A stretch of DNA of 35,648 nucleotides from CADEFX01 sp050260355 (GTDB lineage: Bacteria; Pseudomonadota; Alphaproteobacteria; Rhizobiales; Hyphomicrobiaceae), in contig JBLNBZ010000107.1 of assembly GCA_050260355.1 (NCBI GenBank), positions 1 through 35,648 on the forward strand, in the 5' to 3' direction. Position numbers and translations under genes: made by a program. How positions within the stretch are numbered: the stretch's first letter is position 1; every line of letters begins with the position of its first letter. Below the pieces are notes generated by a model. That model was not told where the DNA came from and searched no databases. It worked only from the letters and a program-made list of their open reading frames with translations. Positions 24,100 through 33,607 of this stretch are shown here, piece after piece.

Positions 24100-25080
24100 C
24101 TACTGGCGCTTTCGTAATGTCTCGGATGGCAGCTCGCCGAATGCCAGGCGGTATTTCATCGAGAACACCGCCAGGTCGGTGAATCCGGAATCGAACGCCA
24201 CCGTGGCGACCTTCGTGCTTGCGTCGGCGGCCAGCAGCCGGGTCCTGGCCAGCTCCAGGCGGCAGGCCATCAGATAGTCGCGCGGCGAGCAGCCGACGTG
24301 GCGCCGGAAACCGATCTGCAGCGCTCTGAGCGTGATGCCCAGTTGGCGCGCGAGATCCGCAAGTCGGATTGGTTCCTCGGCGTGCGCGCGGATGTAGTCG
24401 CGCGCCCTGCGAACTATGGTCGGCGCCGGGTCGGCGGACTTTTCCGTGCCGCTGCTCAAGACGACGGGCCAGATGACCGCGCTCGCAAGCCCGAGCAGCA
24501 GCTCGTCGAAGTTGGCCGCCGCAAGCGCCGACAGCCCGGTGTTGGACAGATGCAGCATCTCCCGCAGCACGGTTGAGATGTTGCGCCCGAGCGTCGACAC
24601 TATCGGACTCGCCGTATCGAGCACGGTCACTTGTCCCGAGACGTTGATCTGCTTTCCGCTGCCAAGCAATTTTTCAGCGTGCGCGGCAACCGACGCCGCC
24701 GGCGCGATCAGCGAGATCGCGTGCGTACCGAGTGGCGTCTCGACGCCTCCTTCGAGCCGCGGCGGAAGCAGAAGAACCGAGCGGCCGGCCACTGCGGCCT
24801 CCACGCCGGCTTTGCCGCTGAAGCGCACGTCGTGCCGCAACGGTAGAATGATATGGAACTCGTCGGCGCGTGCGACGCTGAAAGACAGGCCGGAGTGCTC
24901 TCCCCGGTGCAGAGCGCAGTGGCCCAAGGAGCCACCGGTGTATCTCATATGGAACTCGCTCGCGGGGCCATTGAAGCGGACCGCCGAAACGCTGTCCGCA
25001 ATTTGTGAAAGGAATTCCTCCGCCCCGCGCGGCTCTGAAAAGACGATCTCCTGAAATCCCTGCAGGTGCAACTTCGCCAT
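24100..25080 (-). CDS. AraC-family transcriptional regulator
   Basis: A 326-residue regulator: the N-terminal part (1-210) looks like an AraC-binding-like (cupin-type) sensor domain and the C-terminal 100 residues hold the double helix-turn-helix, visible as RLADLARQLGITLRALQIGFRRHVGCSPRDYLMACRLELA... with the second motif KVATVAFDSGFTDLAVFSMKYRLAFGELPSETLR. The ATG at 25080 is chosen because MAKLHLQGFQEIVFSE begins a plausible domain; no strong ribosome site precedes it, so the start is moderately sure. It is convergent with the hydantoinase operon (30-base gap) and divergent from the TPR-methyltransferase gene, across a 396-base region. It could regulate that gene, itself, or one of the catabolic operons. 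Confidence 0.88.
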   Translation of the reverse strand: MAKLHLQGFQEIVFSEPRGAEEFLSQIADSVSAVRFNGPASEFHMRYTGGSLGHCALHRGEHSGLSFSVARADEFHIILPLRHDVRFSGKAGVEAAVAGRSVLLLPPRLEGGVETPLGTHAISLIAPAASVAAHAEKLLGSGKQINVSGQVTVLDTASPIVSTLGRNISTVLREMLHLSNTGLSALAAANFDELLLGLASAVIWPVVLSSGTEKSADPAPTIVRRARDYIRAHAEEPIRLADLARQLGITLRALQIGFRRHVGCSPRDYLMACRLELARTRLLAADASTKVATVAFDSGFTDLAVFSMKYRLAFGELPSETLRKRQ

Positions 25081-25476
25081 GCAGCTAGTCGTTCTTGTCG
25101 GCAGTGATATGCGGCCTATGCATTCGCGTCTCCAATAGCCGCTTCGCAAGCTCCGTAGAGCCTCGGGCGGGCTTCGGGCAAATCACGAAATGCTGATCCT
25201 GCCTTCATATGCTGGTCATGGACGGTGGGTGTCGTTGCCGCAATGCGCGGCGCGCACAAGGTTAGTGCGCGGCCCGCGTCACGTGGTGCGCATGGGTTAA
25301 CTACAGTCGGGCAAGAAACCGAAACCAAGAGACATCTCGAAACCGATCGGTGTCCGCCTGCCGGCGTCGGCGTGCGGAGCCACTGATCTCGTGTGCTTGC
25401 GAGCATTTCAGTCGCGGCTTGCCGTGGAGGTGCGCTTCCGCGGGTGGGATCGGCTGCGCGCAATTTGGGGCAAACA
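25081..25476. other. Divergent intergenic region, AraC regulator/TPR-methyltransferase
   Basis: This 396-base gap should hold the promoters of both flanking genes. I see an inverted repeat CGCGCAC (25251-25257)/GTGCGCG (25265-25271) separated by 7 bases, which could be an operator, and a ggttaactac segment near 25296. No clear -35/-10 pair with proper spacing stands out. Open frames here are overlapping and unconvincing. Confidence 0.45.
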
Positions 25477-27318
25477 ATGCAACCGCGATCGTCGTCGCAG
25501 CGGCCGGGGGGCGCCAGCGAGTGGGCTGCTCGCGGTGCGGCTGCCATCGATCGCGGCGATCTTGCGACGGCTCGGAAATGCTTCCTGGCGGCGGTGCAGG
25601 CCGATAGCCGGAATGCACAGCGCCGGTTCGAGCTTGCTGTCGTTGTCGAGGCGCTCGGCGAGACCGATCATGCGGCCGAGCAGCTGACCAAAGCCTTACG
25701 CCTCGACCCCAAGATGACGTCGGCGTCGCGACGTCTGTGTCAGTTGCTCGACCGTGGAACGTTGCCCGACAGCGCCCGGCTCGACAGCGCCGGGCTGCGG
25801 GCGGCGCTCGCACACGATACCGCCGACAGGGACCTGCTTTCGGCAGCGATCCTCCACCATCTTTCGCGCACCTCTCCGATGCGCGACGCGCTGCAGACCG
25901 GGCGTGTCCGGGGTTGGACGGAGGCCGCGCGCATCCTGTGCCTGCGGCGGACGGGCGAGTTGCTGCGCAACGAGGTGCTCATCGAGGTGTTGCGGCGTGG
26001 TGTCGTCAGCAACCCTGACGCTGAGCGGCTGTTCACGGCTTTGCGGCGCGTCCTGCTGCTGGAAACGCCTCCTTCTCGCTTCGACGACCCGGCGCTCGTG
26101 CAATTCGCCGTGGCGCTGATGCGGCAGTGCTGGATCAACGAGTTCGTGTGGTTCGAGGAGGCCGAGGAGAGCGGCCTTCTGGGCGACCGGCCGGTCGATG
26201 CAGCCAAGCTGCTCGAGGGCGACCTGGAGGGGGGCCGTGTCTTCCTGTTGAGGTCGATGTATCGGCCCCCCGAGCAGACGCTCGATCCTGGCATGGAGCC
26301 CGGCACCCTCGGCAATATCCAGCCGCAGGCTTTGCGCGAGGCGGTCGCAGAGCGCCTGAGCGAAGCGCAGGACATTCGCGCGCGCGCCAGTCGAATTCCC
26401 CGGCTTGGCACCATTTCCAATGAGACATCGCGGCGCGTCGCGGATCAGTACGAGGCAAGCCCTTATCCGCGCTGGACCAGCGTCCTGACCCTTCGCACCG
26501 GGGAGTACCTGAAGAAGCTCGAGCGAATCTTCAGAGCGGAGGAGCTGCGCGCCCTAGATGGTCCGTTCGAGGTATTGATCGCGGGTTGCGGCACGGGACG
26601 GCAGGCGATTTCGGCGGCCTTCGACTACGGTCCCAACGCGCACGTGACGGCGATCGACATTTCGGCGTCCAGTCTCGGCTACGCGTCGCGCATGGCCGAC
26701 CGCATGGGGGCCAAGAACATCACGTTCCTGCGCGGGGACCTGCGCGATGTCGAATCCTTCTCACCGCCCTTCACCAGCCGCTTCCAGGTGATCGAGTGCG
26801 TCGGCGTTCTGCATCACATGCAGGATCCGTTCGGTGCGTGGCAATCCTTGAAGCGATGCCTGGCGCCCGGCGGGCTGATGCTCATTGGCCTCTACAGCGC
26901 CATCGCGCGCCAAAGCCTAACAGCTCTCAAGACTGCGCCGGCTCATCCGGGCGCCGGCTGCAGCGACGAGGCGCTGCGCAACTACCGCCGGCACCTGGTC
27001 GAGCTGCCGGACGGAGCACCGGGAACCGAGTTCCGCAACGGGCTCGACTTCTACTCTTCGAGCGGCTTCCGCGACTTCTTCCTCCACGTCAGCGAGCGCT
27101 GCTATACGCTTCCCGACATCGCGCGCTTTCTTGCCGAGAACGGCCTCGAGTTCCGCGGCTTCTTCGACATTCCCTTTCAGCGGCTGCAACGGAGCTACGC
27201 CTCGGAGGTGTGGCCTGGCTCGCTCGATCGATGGGCGGCGCTCGAGCTCGAGCATCCGCGCCTGTTCGGCAGCATGTATCAGTTCTGGTGCACGGCCACG
27301 GCCCGGTCCGCGGCCTGA
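25477..27318 (+). CDS. TPR-containing class I SAM-dependent methyltransferase
   Basis: A 613-residue two-part protein. The N-terminus (about 15-70) has tetratricopeptide-like helices, including GDLATARKCFLAAVQADSRNAQ and a second repeat ending in ALRLDP, which would bind a protein partner. A linker follows with DQYEASPYPRW (around residue 325), a conserved lead-in to this methyltransferase type. The Rossmann domain has motif I VLIAGCGTG (366-374), the acidic TAIDIS at the end of strand 2, and VGVLHHMQDP as motif IV/V. No target can be named. The ATG at 25477 has GGGG six bases upstream; an in-frame TTG at 25393 would add 28 residues that do not look natural. It is probably monocistronic. Confidence 0.82.
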   Translation: MQPRSSSQRPGGASEWAARGAAAIDRGDLATARKCFLAAVQADSRNAQRRFELAVVVEALGETDHAAEQLTKALRLDPKMTSASRRLCQLLDRGTLPDSARLDSAGLRAALAHDTADRDLLSAAILHHLSRTSPMRDALQTGRVRGWTEAARILCLRRTGELLRNEVLIEVLRRGVVSNPDAERLFTALRRVLLLETPPSRFDDPALVQFAVALMRQCWINEFVWFEEAEESGLLGDRPVDAAKLLEGDLEGGRVFLLRSMYRPPEQTLDPGMEPGTLGNIQPQALREAVAERLSEAQDIRARASRIPRLGTISNETSRRVADQYEASPYPRWTSVLTLRTGEYLKKLERIFRAEELRALDGPFEVLIAGCGTGRQAISAAFDYGPNAHVTAIDISASSLGYASRMADRMGAKNITFLRGDLRDVESFSPPFTSRFQVIECVGVLHHMQDPFGAWQSLKRCLAPGGLMLIGLYSAIARQSLTALKTAPAHPGAGCSDEALRNYRRHLVELPDGAPGTEFRNGLDFYSSSGFRDFFLHVSERCYTLPDIARFLAENGLEFRGFFDIPFQRLQRSYASEVWPGSLDRWAALELEHPRLFGSMYQFWCTATARSAA

Positions 27319-27378
27319 GCCAGCTCCCTGCGGGACCGAGCGGCGATCGCGCTCGACTGCCGTGTGACCGCCGGATGA

Positions 27379-28136
<758 letters not shown>

Positions 28137-28140
<4 letters not shown>

Positions 28141-29063
28141 TGCCGGCTGCTCACCAGGTTGACGAAGATATCTTCCAACGAGCTCTGCGTGGTCTGCAGG
28201 TCGCGGAAGCGGATGCCTGCCTTGTTGAGCTCGGCCAGCAGCGCCGTGATGCCCGTGCGCTCGCCTTGCGTGTCGTACGTGTAGACGAGCTCGCTTCCGT
28301 CGGCGGCGAGCGTCAGGCCATGCGCGGCCAAAGCGGGAGGGACGGCATCGAGCTTGTTGTGAAGATGGAGCGTCAGTTGCTTCTTGCCGAGCTTGCGCAT
28401 GAGATCGGCCTTGCGCTCGACCAGGATGATCTCGCCGTGGTTGATGACGCCGATCCGGTCCGCCATCTCCTCGGCTTCCTCGATGTAGTGGGTCGTCAGG
28501 ATGATGGTGACGCCGGAAGCGCGCAGGTCGCGCACCACACCCCACATATCGCGGCGCAGCTCGACGTCGACGCCTGCCGTCGGCTCGTCCAGGAACAGGA
28601 TCTGCGGCTCGTGCGAAAGAGCCTTGGCAATGAGGACGCGGCGCTTCATGCCGCCGGATAGCGTCATGATCTTGCTGTCGCGCTTGTCCCACAGCGAAAG
28701 GTCCTTCAGCACCTTGGTGACGTGACCCGGATCGGGGGGCTTGCCGAACAGCCCGCGGCTGAACGTCACCGTGGCCCACACGGTCTCGAAGGCGTCGGTC
28801 GTCAGCTCCTGCGGCACGAGGCCGATCAGCGACCGCGCGGCGCGATAATCGGTGACGATATCGTGGCCGGCGACCGTGACGGTGCCCTCGCTGGCAGTGA
28901 CAATGCCGCAGATGGTGCTGATCAGCGTGGTCTTGCCGGCGCCGTTCGGTCCCAGCAAGGCAAAGATCTCGCCGTGCTCGATCTCGAGATTGATGCTCGT
29001 GAGCGCGCGAAACCCCGAGGCATACGTCTTGGAGAGACGCGAGATGGAAATAATCGGCGGCAT
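28137..29063 (-). CDS. ABC transporter ATP-binding protein (YadG-like)
   Basis: A 308-residue ABC ATPase. Walker A GPNGAGKTT is at 38-46, Q-loop VPQELT, signature LSGGMKRR, Walker B ILFLDEPTAGVD and the H-loop LTTHYIEEAEE. A C-terminal extension of about 90 residues (KKQLTLHLHNKLDAVP onward) is usual for exporters of the drug/antibiotic type. The ATG at 29063 begins MPPIISISRLSK, the normal ABC start; upstream in-frame sequence has no homology. First gene of a two-gene operon with the permease. A 246-base gap separates it from the divergent alpha/beta hydrolase. Confidence 0.92.
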
Positions 29064-29309
29064 GGGGCAGGATAGCAGCGGTTCAAGGGAAAGAGCGTGC
29101 CGGCGGGCCCTCAAATGGCCGCCGCGCTTAAAGCCACGCACGAATGCGTGTGACGCGCTGTCTGCAGCCAATCCTTGGCGTAGTCAAGGCGCGGCCGGAG
29201 CATTTCCGCGGACAGAGGCGGCGTCGCGTGGTGACGCGACTGGAATGCTGCGCCGGAGTTTGCGAGTATCGGCTGGCAAGTGAGGAAACGCGATCTGGGA
29301 GGCCCCGCC

Positions 29310-30197
29310 ATGCCGTTCCTGACGACGGATGACAAGGTCAGGCTTCACTACGAAGAGACCGGGAGCGGCACACCCGTCGTCTTCGTGCACGAGTTTGCCG
29401 GCGATCACCGCAGCTGGGAGCCGCAGGTGCGCTACCTCGCACGGCGCTACCGCTGCATCACGTACGCCGCGCGAGGCTTTCCGCCCTCCGAGGTGCCGCA
29501 GGACGTGGCTGCCTACTCGCAGGCGCGCGCCCGTGACGACATCAGAAGCGTGCTCGACCACCTCGGCATCGCGAAAGCCCATATCGTCGGCCTGTCGATG
29601 GGCGGCTTCGCCACGCTGCATTTCGGGCTGACCTACCCGGATCGCGCGCGATCTCTGCTCGTCGCGGGCGTCGGCTATGGCGCCGAAAAGGACCAGCGCG
29701 AGCGCTTCAAAGAGGAGGCCACCGTCATCGCCGGCAGGCTCGAGAAGGACGGCATGCAGGCGTTTGCCGAAGCCTACGCCTACGGGCCGACCCGCGTTCA
29801 GCTCGAGAACAAGGACCCGCGCGGCTTCGCCGAGTTCAAGCGGCAGCTTGGCGAGCATTCCGCCAAAGGCTCGGCCAACACCCAGCTCGGGGTGCAGCGC
29901 GAGCGGCCGTCGCTGTTCGACCTGGAGGAGCAGCTGAAGCGGCTGACGGTGCCGATGCTCGTCGTCACGGGCGACGAGGACTGGCCGTGCCTGCTGCCGG
30001 GCGTGTTCATCAAGCGGACGGTGCCGTCGGCGGGGCTGCTGGTGGTTCCCAATACGGGGCATACGATCAATATCGAGGAGCCGGACGCCTTCAACCGTGC
30101 GGTCGCCGACTTCCTGGCGCAGGTGGACGCCGGACGCTGGCCGACGCGTGATCCGCGCGCCGTCAGTCAGAGCATTACGGGCATGACGAAGTCATAG
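29310..30197 (+). CDS. Alpha/beta hydrolase
   Basis: A 295-residue alpha/beta hydrolase with a complete triad: nucleophile S96 in GLSMGG, an acid in GDEDWP (D222 or D224) and H251 in NTGHTINIEEP. The oxyanion loop HEFAGDHRSW replaces the usual HG with HEFAG. The cap region (about 125-200) is Lys/Glu-rich (EKDQRERFKEEAT). Candidate activities include esterase, enol-lactonase and C-C bond hydrolase; context does not decide. The ATG at 29310 has GGGAGG 7 bases upstream. It is followed after 226 bases by an unrecognised gene on the same strand. Confidence 0.88.
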   Translation: MPFLTTDDKVRLHYEETGSGTPVVFVHEFAGDHRSWEPQVRYLARRYRCITYAARGFPPSEVPQDVAAYSQARARDDIRSVLDHLGIAKAHIVGLSMGGFATLHFGLTYPDRARSLLVAGVGYGAEKDQRERFKEEATVIAGRLEKDGMQAFAEAYAYGPTRVQLENKDPRGFAEFKRQLGEHSAKGSANTQLGVQRERPSLFDLEEQLKRLTVPMLVVTGDEDWPCLLPGVFIKRTVPSAGLLVVPNTGHTINIEEPDAFNRAVADFLAQVDAGRWPTRDPRAVSQSITGMTKS

Positions 30198-30423
30198 CCC
30201 GCAACAAGGGAGCACCAGCACAGACCGCCGAAGGCTGCGGGCGTTGGTGCAAAACGCTTGTAAAGGGGGTGCGGGCCGAAACCGCATTGATCAATCGAGA
30301 TTCCGGCCTAACTGTAGCGGGTGCTGCTGGCACGAACCACGCCATGCGCTGAGCAACGCCGCTGCGCAGGCACAGGGGGCTCTTGTTCATGTCGAGAGCC
30401 ATAGCTTCTCGCAGGAGCAGCCA

Positions 30424-30849
30424 ATGCAATACGTATGCGACAGCCCGCCAAACACCTGGTTCCGCCTGGAGACCGAGGCCGAAGCCGCGCTTGAATCGAA
30501 GAGCATGGATCACGCGGTCGAGAAGCATTTCCATCAGGCTTATCAGCGAGCGGTGCAATCCTACGTGCCGCCGCGGACAGGGCACTTTATCGAGCAGAAC
30601 ATCGGGTTGAAGGCCCATATCCAGCGCGTGATGCCGATGTTCCTCACTCTGCGCGACAAGGAGGGCAAGCCGCTCGTCACGGCGATGCTGCCTCCCGCGG
30701 GCGAGAGCGAGCACAGCCTGAGGCCCGTCATTGTCGGGCGTGGCAACAGCGATCCCTATCTCGAGTATGGCGACGCCATCCGCAAGCTGGGCGCCCATTT
30801 CGGCCTGACGCTGGATCCTGGGCGCTGCTACCCGTATCGCCGCACCTGA
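30424..30849 (+). CDS. Unrecognised 141-residue protein
   Basis: I do not recognise a family. The sequence has no signal peptide or membrane helix and a balanced composition: a helical N-terminal half (ETEAEAALESKSMDHAVEKHFHQAYQRAVQSY) and a C-terminal half with MLPPAGESEHSLRPVIVGRGNSDPYLEYGDAIRKLG. AGGAG is 6 bases upstream of the ATG at 30424, supporting the start; codon use is like that of the neighbours. The in-frame upstream extension to 30244 looks non-coding. Its stop lies inside a hairpin shared with the convergent M20 hydrolase. Confidence 0.65.
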   Translation: MQYVCDSPPNTWFRLETEAEAALESKSMDHAVEKHFHQAYQRAVQSYVPPRTGHFIEQNIGLKAHIQRVMPMFLTLRDKEGKPLVTAMLPPAGESEHSLRPVIVGRGNSDPYLEYGDAIRKLGAHFGLTLDPGRCYPYRRT

Positions 30850-30867
30850 CGGCATCCGGCCGTCAGG
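30845..30867. terminator. Palindromic hairpin holding both convergent stop codons
   Basis: CCTGACGGC (30845-30853) and GCCGTCAGG (30859-30867) form a 9-bp perfect stem with a 5-base loop. The TGA of the 141-residue gene (30847-30849) and the TGA of the M20 hydrolase (complement 30863-30865) are symmetrical within the arms. It could stop transcription from both directions, though there is no U-run. Confidence 0.45.
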
Positions 30868-32155
30868 GCGAGGACTGCGATTGCGCGGCGAGCCAGCGCG
30901 TCAGGACCGCCGCAGCCTGCAGAAAGTCGTCGATCTCCATTGCCTCGTCGGGATTGTGGCTGCCGTTCGCGTTGCGAACGAACAGCATTCCCGATGGAAC
31001 GCCGGCCAGGGTGAACGTCGCCGTATCGTGCGAGGCGGGGCTTGCAAGCGGCATTGCAGGAATGCCGAGGTCCTGCGCGGACCGGGTGAGCATGGCAAGG
31101 ATGTCGGGATGCGTGGGCGCGACGCCCGCGGATGCGCGCGTGCCCAGATCGATCGTGACGCCGCGGCCCTTCTCGATCTGTCGGACCAACTCGAGGACCG
31201 CCTCCTCGAGTTTGGCCAGATGCTCGGCGTCGTAGGCTCGCACGTCCAGGCTGAGCGTCATCTCGCCGGCGATCTTGGTGAGCGCGTGCTCCTTGGGGTC
31301 CGTGTGAAACCGGCCAATGGTGAAGGCCATAAGCTGGCCCTTCTCGTCACAGGCTTTCCAGATTGCGTCGAGGCCTAGCGCAAAATCGCTTGCCGCAAGC
31401 ACAGCGTCCCGGCGGAAGCGGCGGGGAAGGCCAACGTGGTCGTACTTCCCACAGATGCTGATGTAGGGGTAGCGGAAGTTGCCGGGCACACCGGTGCCGA
31501 TCGCCACCGGCAGGCCCGCCTCGACGAGCTGTGGCGCCTGCTCGATGTGAACCTCGACAAAGGCGCGAACGGATCGGGCGTCGAGCCAGGCCTTGCCTGC
31601 GCGCACGGCGTCGATGTCGGCGCCGCACTCGGCCATGTGCTCGGCCAGCGTGCGGCCCGTGTCGACGCGCCTTGCTCCCAAGGCGCCCTGCGGCAGCACG
31701 CCGAATGCCGAGCGGCTGCCAATGTAGGAGACCTGGAACCAGACGCTCTCCTCGGCGCGGATGGCCATCGTTGTAACGTCGCAGCGCGGGCGCAGGCCGA
31801 GTTGCTGCAGGACGCCGATCGCGACAAGGCCTGCGATGACGCCGGCGGCTCCGTCGAAATTGCCGCCCTTCGGCACCGAATCGAGGTGGGAACCCATCAC
31901 GATCCGCGGCAGCTGGCGTTCAGTGCCTGGCAGCGTCATATAGAGATTGGCCGCGTGATCGCGGCTTATCTCGAGGCCCATCGCCTCGGCGCGCGCGGCG
32001 ATGGTGCGATGCGCAAGCTGCTCGCCCGAACCGTACGTGTCGCGCGTGATACCGGTGCCGTCGAAGCTTTGCGTGCGCAACTCGTCGAACAGGGCGGCGA
32101 CGGTTCGCTTCTGTGCGAGGACACAGTCGAGGATCGTGGACGGCGTGGGCAGCAA
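30863..32155 (-). CDS. M20-family amidohydrolase (N-carbamoyl-L-amino acid hydrolase/allantoate amidohydrolase-like)
   Basis: A 430-residue M20 (HyuC/AllC-type) metallohydrolase that removes the carbamoyl or ureido group of N-carbamoyl amino acids or allantoate-like compounds. Metal ligands are visible: H90 (GSHLDSV), D101 (NFDGAAG), E136 (RAEESVWF; E135 is the general base), H203 (EVHIEQ) and H400 (GSHNPDE). The RAEES and GSRSAFG segments are typical of this group. Start: TTG at 32155, supported by AAGGGGG 7 bases upstream; no in-frame ATG exists before GLEIS at residue 60. It could complete a hydantoin pathway with the hydantoinase at 21294, but it lies 9 kb away in a different transcription unit. 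Confidence 0.88.
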   Translation of the reverse strand: MLPTPSTILDCVLAQKRTVAALFDELRTQSFDGTGITRDTYGSGEQLAHRTIAARAEAMGLEISRDHAANLYMTLPGTERQLPRIVMGSHLDSVPKGGNFDGAAGVIAGLVAIGVLQQLGLRPRCDVTTMAIRAEESVWFQVSYIGSRSAFGVLPQGALGARRVDTGRTLAEHMAECGADIDAVRAGKAWLDARSVRAFVEVHIEQAPQLVEAGLPVAIGTGVPGNFRYPYISICGKYDHVGLPRRFRRDAVLAASDFALGLDAIWKACDEKGQLMAFTIGRFHTDPKEHALTKIAGEMTLSLDVRAYDAEHLAKLEEAVLELVRQIEKGRGVTIDLGTRASAGVAPTHPDILAMLTRSAQDLGIPAMPLASPASHDTATFTLAGVPSGMLFVRNANGSHNPDEAMEIDDFLQAAAVLTRWLAAQSQSSP

Positions 32156-32311
32156 GTTTCAGCCCCCTTGAAGCTTTGAGATCGAGCGGCCAGGTAAACT
32201 GGCATACTTCGGCCGGATTGGCAGCGGTGTCGGGCGAGGAGCCGGGCGGTGGTCCCGCACACGGAAATGGGTCTCAGGCGGCAGCCCTTCATGTTTTGTT
32301 CATCCGCGCAC

Positions 32312-32327
32312 AGGCAGCATGCTGCCT
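32312..32327. promoter_or_regulatory. 16-bp perfect palindrome upstream of the 90-residue gene
   Basis: AGGCAGCATGCTGCCT is its own reverse complement and ends 25 bases before the ATG at 32353. This position suits an operator for a dimeric regulator or a small mRNA hairpin near the ribosome site. I see no second copy in the window. Confidence 0.35.
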
Positions 32328-32352
32328 AAGTAACTCTGGCAGGGAGGCAGCC

Positions 32353-32625
32353 ATGCCGAGAGCTGTTCACATGCTTCAGCGCGCCAAGTTCCAGCCGCAG
32401 GTCGTCAGGGCACTGAGTGAGGCATTCGACGCTGAATGGGCGGCGATCGAGGGGCACTTCAATGGATGGCAAAAGCCCGCAGTGGAGGCTGCCCGTACAA
32501 GTCTCGCCAAAATTGCCTTGCATCTGGCCAAGACCGGCACGACTGAGCCTGAGGCCTTGCGCGAGAAGATGCATCAGATCATGAAGCGCTCGCACGCGGC
32601 GCTTGCCTGCCGGCCGCCCGGCTGA
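32353..32625 (+). CDS. Unrecognised 90-residue protein
   Basis: I do not recognise it. It is mostly helical in appearance and rather basic: MLQRAKFQPQVVRALSEAFDAEW, then VEAARTSLAKIALHLAKTG, and a final helix ALREKMHQIMKRSH. No signal peptide or membrane helix. GGAGG lies 5 bases before the ATG at 32353, a strong ribosome site, and the palindrome upstream suggests regulation. The next small gene begins 14 to 44 bases after its stop, so the two may be co-transcribed. Confidence 0.65.
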   Translation: MPRAVHMLQRAKFQPQVVRALSEAFDAEWAAIEGHFNGWQKPAVEAARTSLAKIALHLAKTGTTEPEALREKMHQIMKRSHAALACRPPG

Positions 32626-32668
32626 CGCCTTCGAGGCCATGGCCGGCATTCTGGGGTATGCTAGATCC

Positions 32669-32788
32669 ATGGCCAAAGATTTCAGGGACGAAAGCTTCAG
32701 GCGCGGCCCCGATCCCAGCCGCCACGAGTTGGTGCCGATCATTATCGTGCTGGTCGCCATTGCACTCTTCTACTTGGTGCTGGCCTGA
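32669..32788 (+). CDS. 39-residue single-pass membrane protein
   Basis: A small protein with a charged N-terminus (AKDFRDESFRRGPDPSRHE) and one C-terminal hydrophobic helix (LVPIIIVLVAIALFYLVLA), i.e. probably a tail-anchored inner-membrane peptide. I chose the ATG at 32669; an in-frame ATG at 32639 would add ten residues (AGILGYARS) and has GAGG only 2 bases away. Evidence is the clean amphipathic design and position behind the 90-residue gene; without homologues the call stays moderate. Confidence 0.5.
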   Translation: MAKDFRDESFRRGPDPSRHELVPIIIVLVAIALFYLVLA

Positions 32789-33607
32789 CGGCCTATCGCG
32801 CGGCGCGGCCTGCGCGGCCCGCGGCTTTGTCTGACCCCCTGCTGGAACTCCATCGAGCCTGCGTTGTTGAAATTCGGCGCTGGGTCTCCCGCCGCTGGCG
32901 ATGCCGATGCGGTTCCACGATGCCTGGCCCTGGAAGGTCTGCGTGGCAGAGCCGCGTCAAAAACTGTCGACCGAGCATTGGATCGAAAGCATCTCGACCC
33001 AGCTCTCCATTCTCGCAATCATCGGAATTGCGGCGCTGGCCTTTGCGCCTGCGCCGATCGTCTCGCCACGCACCAGGACGGGCGTGCCCGTCGAGATTCT
33101 GAAAACCCGGCCGTCGCCGATGCCCCTGCCCCGGGAAAATCCGGTCCTCGGTCAATAGCCTTGGCGTTCGACCATGGGCTGTACCCCCCTTTTTGCACCG
33201 GGCCGGCCGATCCACAGCTCCGGCCGCCCCCTGGCTTGAAATGCGTGCACAACTTCAGCAAGGCGAATCACTTTACCATCTGTCTCGCGGAGTTCTTCGG
33301 CTCCGCAAAATTGGTCCTGTGCCTCACCCCAGAGGACTCGACCAATCAATCCAAGCGTCGTCCCATGGTGGCCCCATCTTTCCCCAAGGATGGGGCCACT
33401 TGGCTTTTATCGGCCGCACGGCGGCGACGCACGGCACTCCCGCTATCCACGTTGATGCGGACGGCGCCGGCGACCTCCCCACATATCTCCATACGCCGTA
33501 CGTCTGCTCGTGTAGCCTCGCGCACGGCGCGCAGATCGTATCGTCGCTCCGGCTCGGATGCTTGTGTAACTCTGGCATAAGGCGCTCAGCCTGTGGATGG
33601 GAACACG
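32789..33607. other. 819-base stretch without a convincing gene
   Basis: Open frames exist on both strands (such as plus 32901-33158 and minus 33019-33261) but none shows a family signature or ribosome site. Stem-loops are visible at 33287-33306 (GCGGAG/CTCCGC) and, much stronger, at 33368-33399. The last 45 bases must contain the leader of the TAXI-type gene. Candidates are a decayed gene or an untranslated RNA ending at the 33368 hairpin. Confidence 0.45.
33368..33410 (+). terminator. Strong intrinsic-terminator-like hairpin
   Basis: Arms GTGGCCCCATC (33368-33378) and GATGGGGCCAC (33389-33399) form an 11-bp perfect stem with a 10-base loop, followed by the T-rich ttggctttta on the plus strand. 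This is the most terminator-like structure in the window, yet no recognised gene ends just upstream: the nearest plus-strand stop is at 32788. Confidence 0.5.

Noticed and set aside
30287..30300. ATTGATCAAT palindrome as an FNR/FixK box
   Set aside because: The half-sites TTGAT and ATCAA overlap without the 4-base spacer that FNR/FixK boxes need.
32864..33580. 238-residue plus-strand open frame
   Set aside because: Low-complexity composition, no ribosome site, no motif and it spans the terminator hairpin; not credible as a protein.
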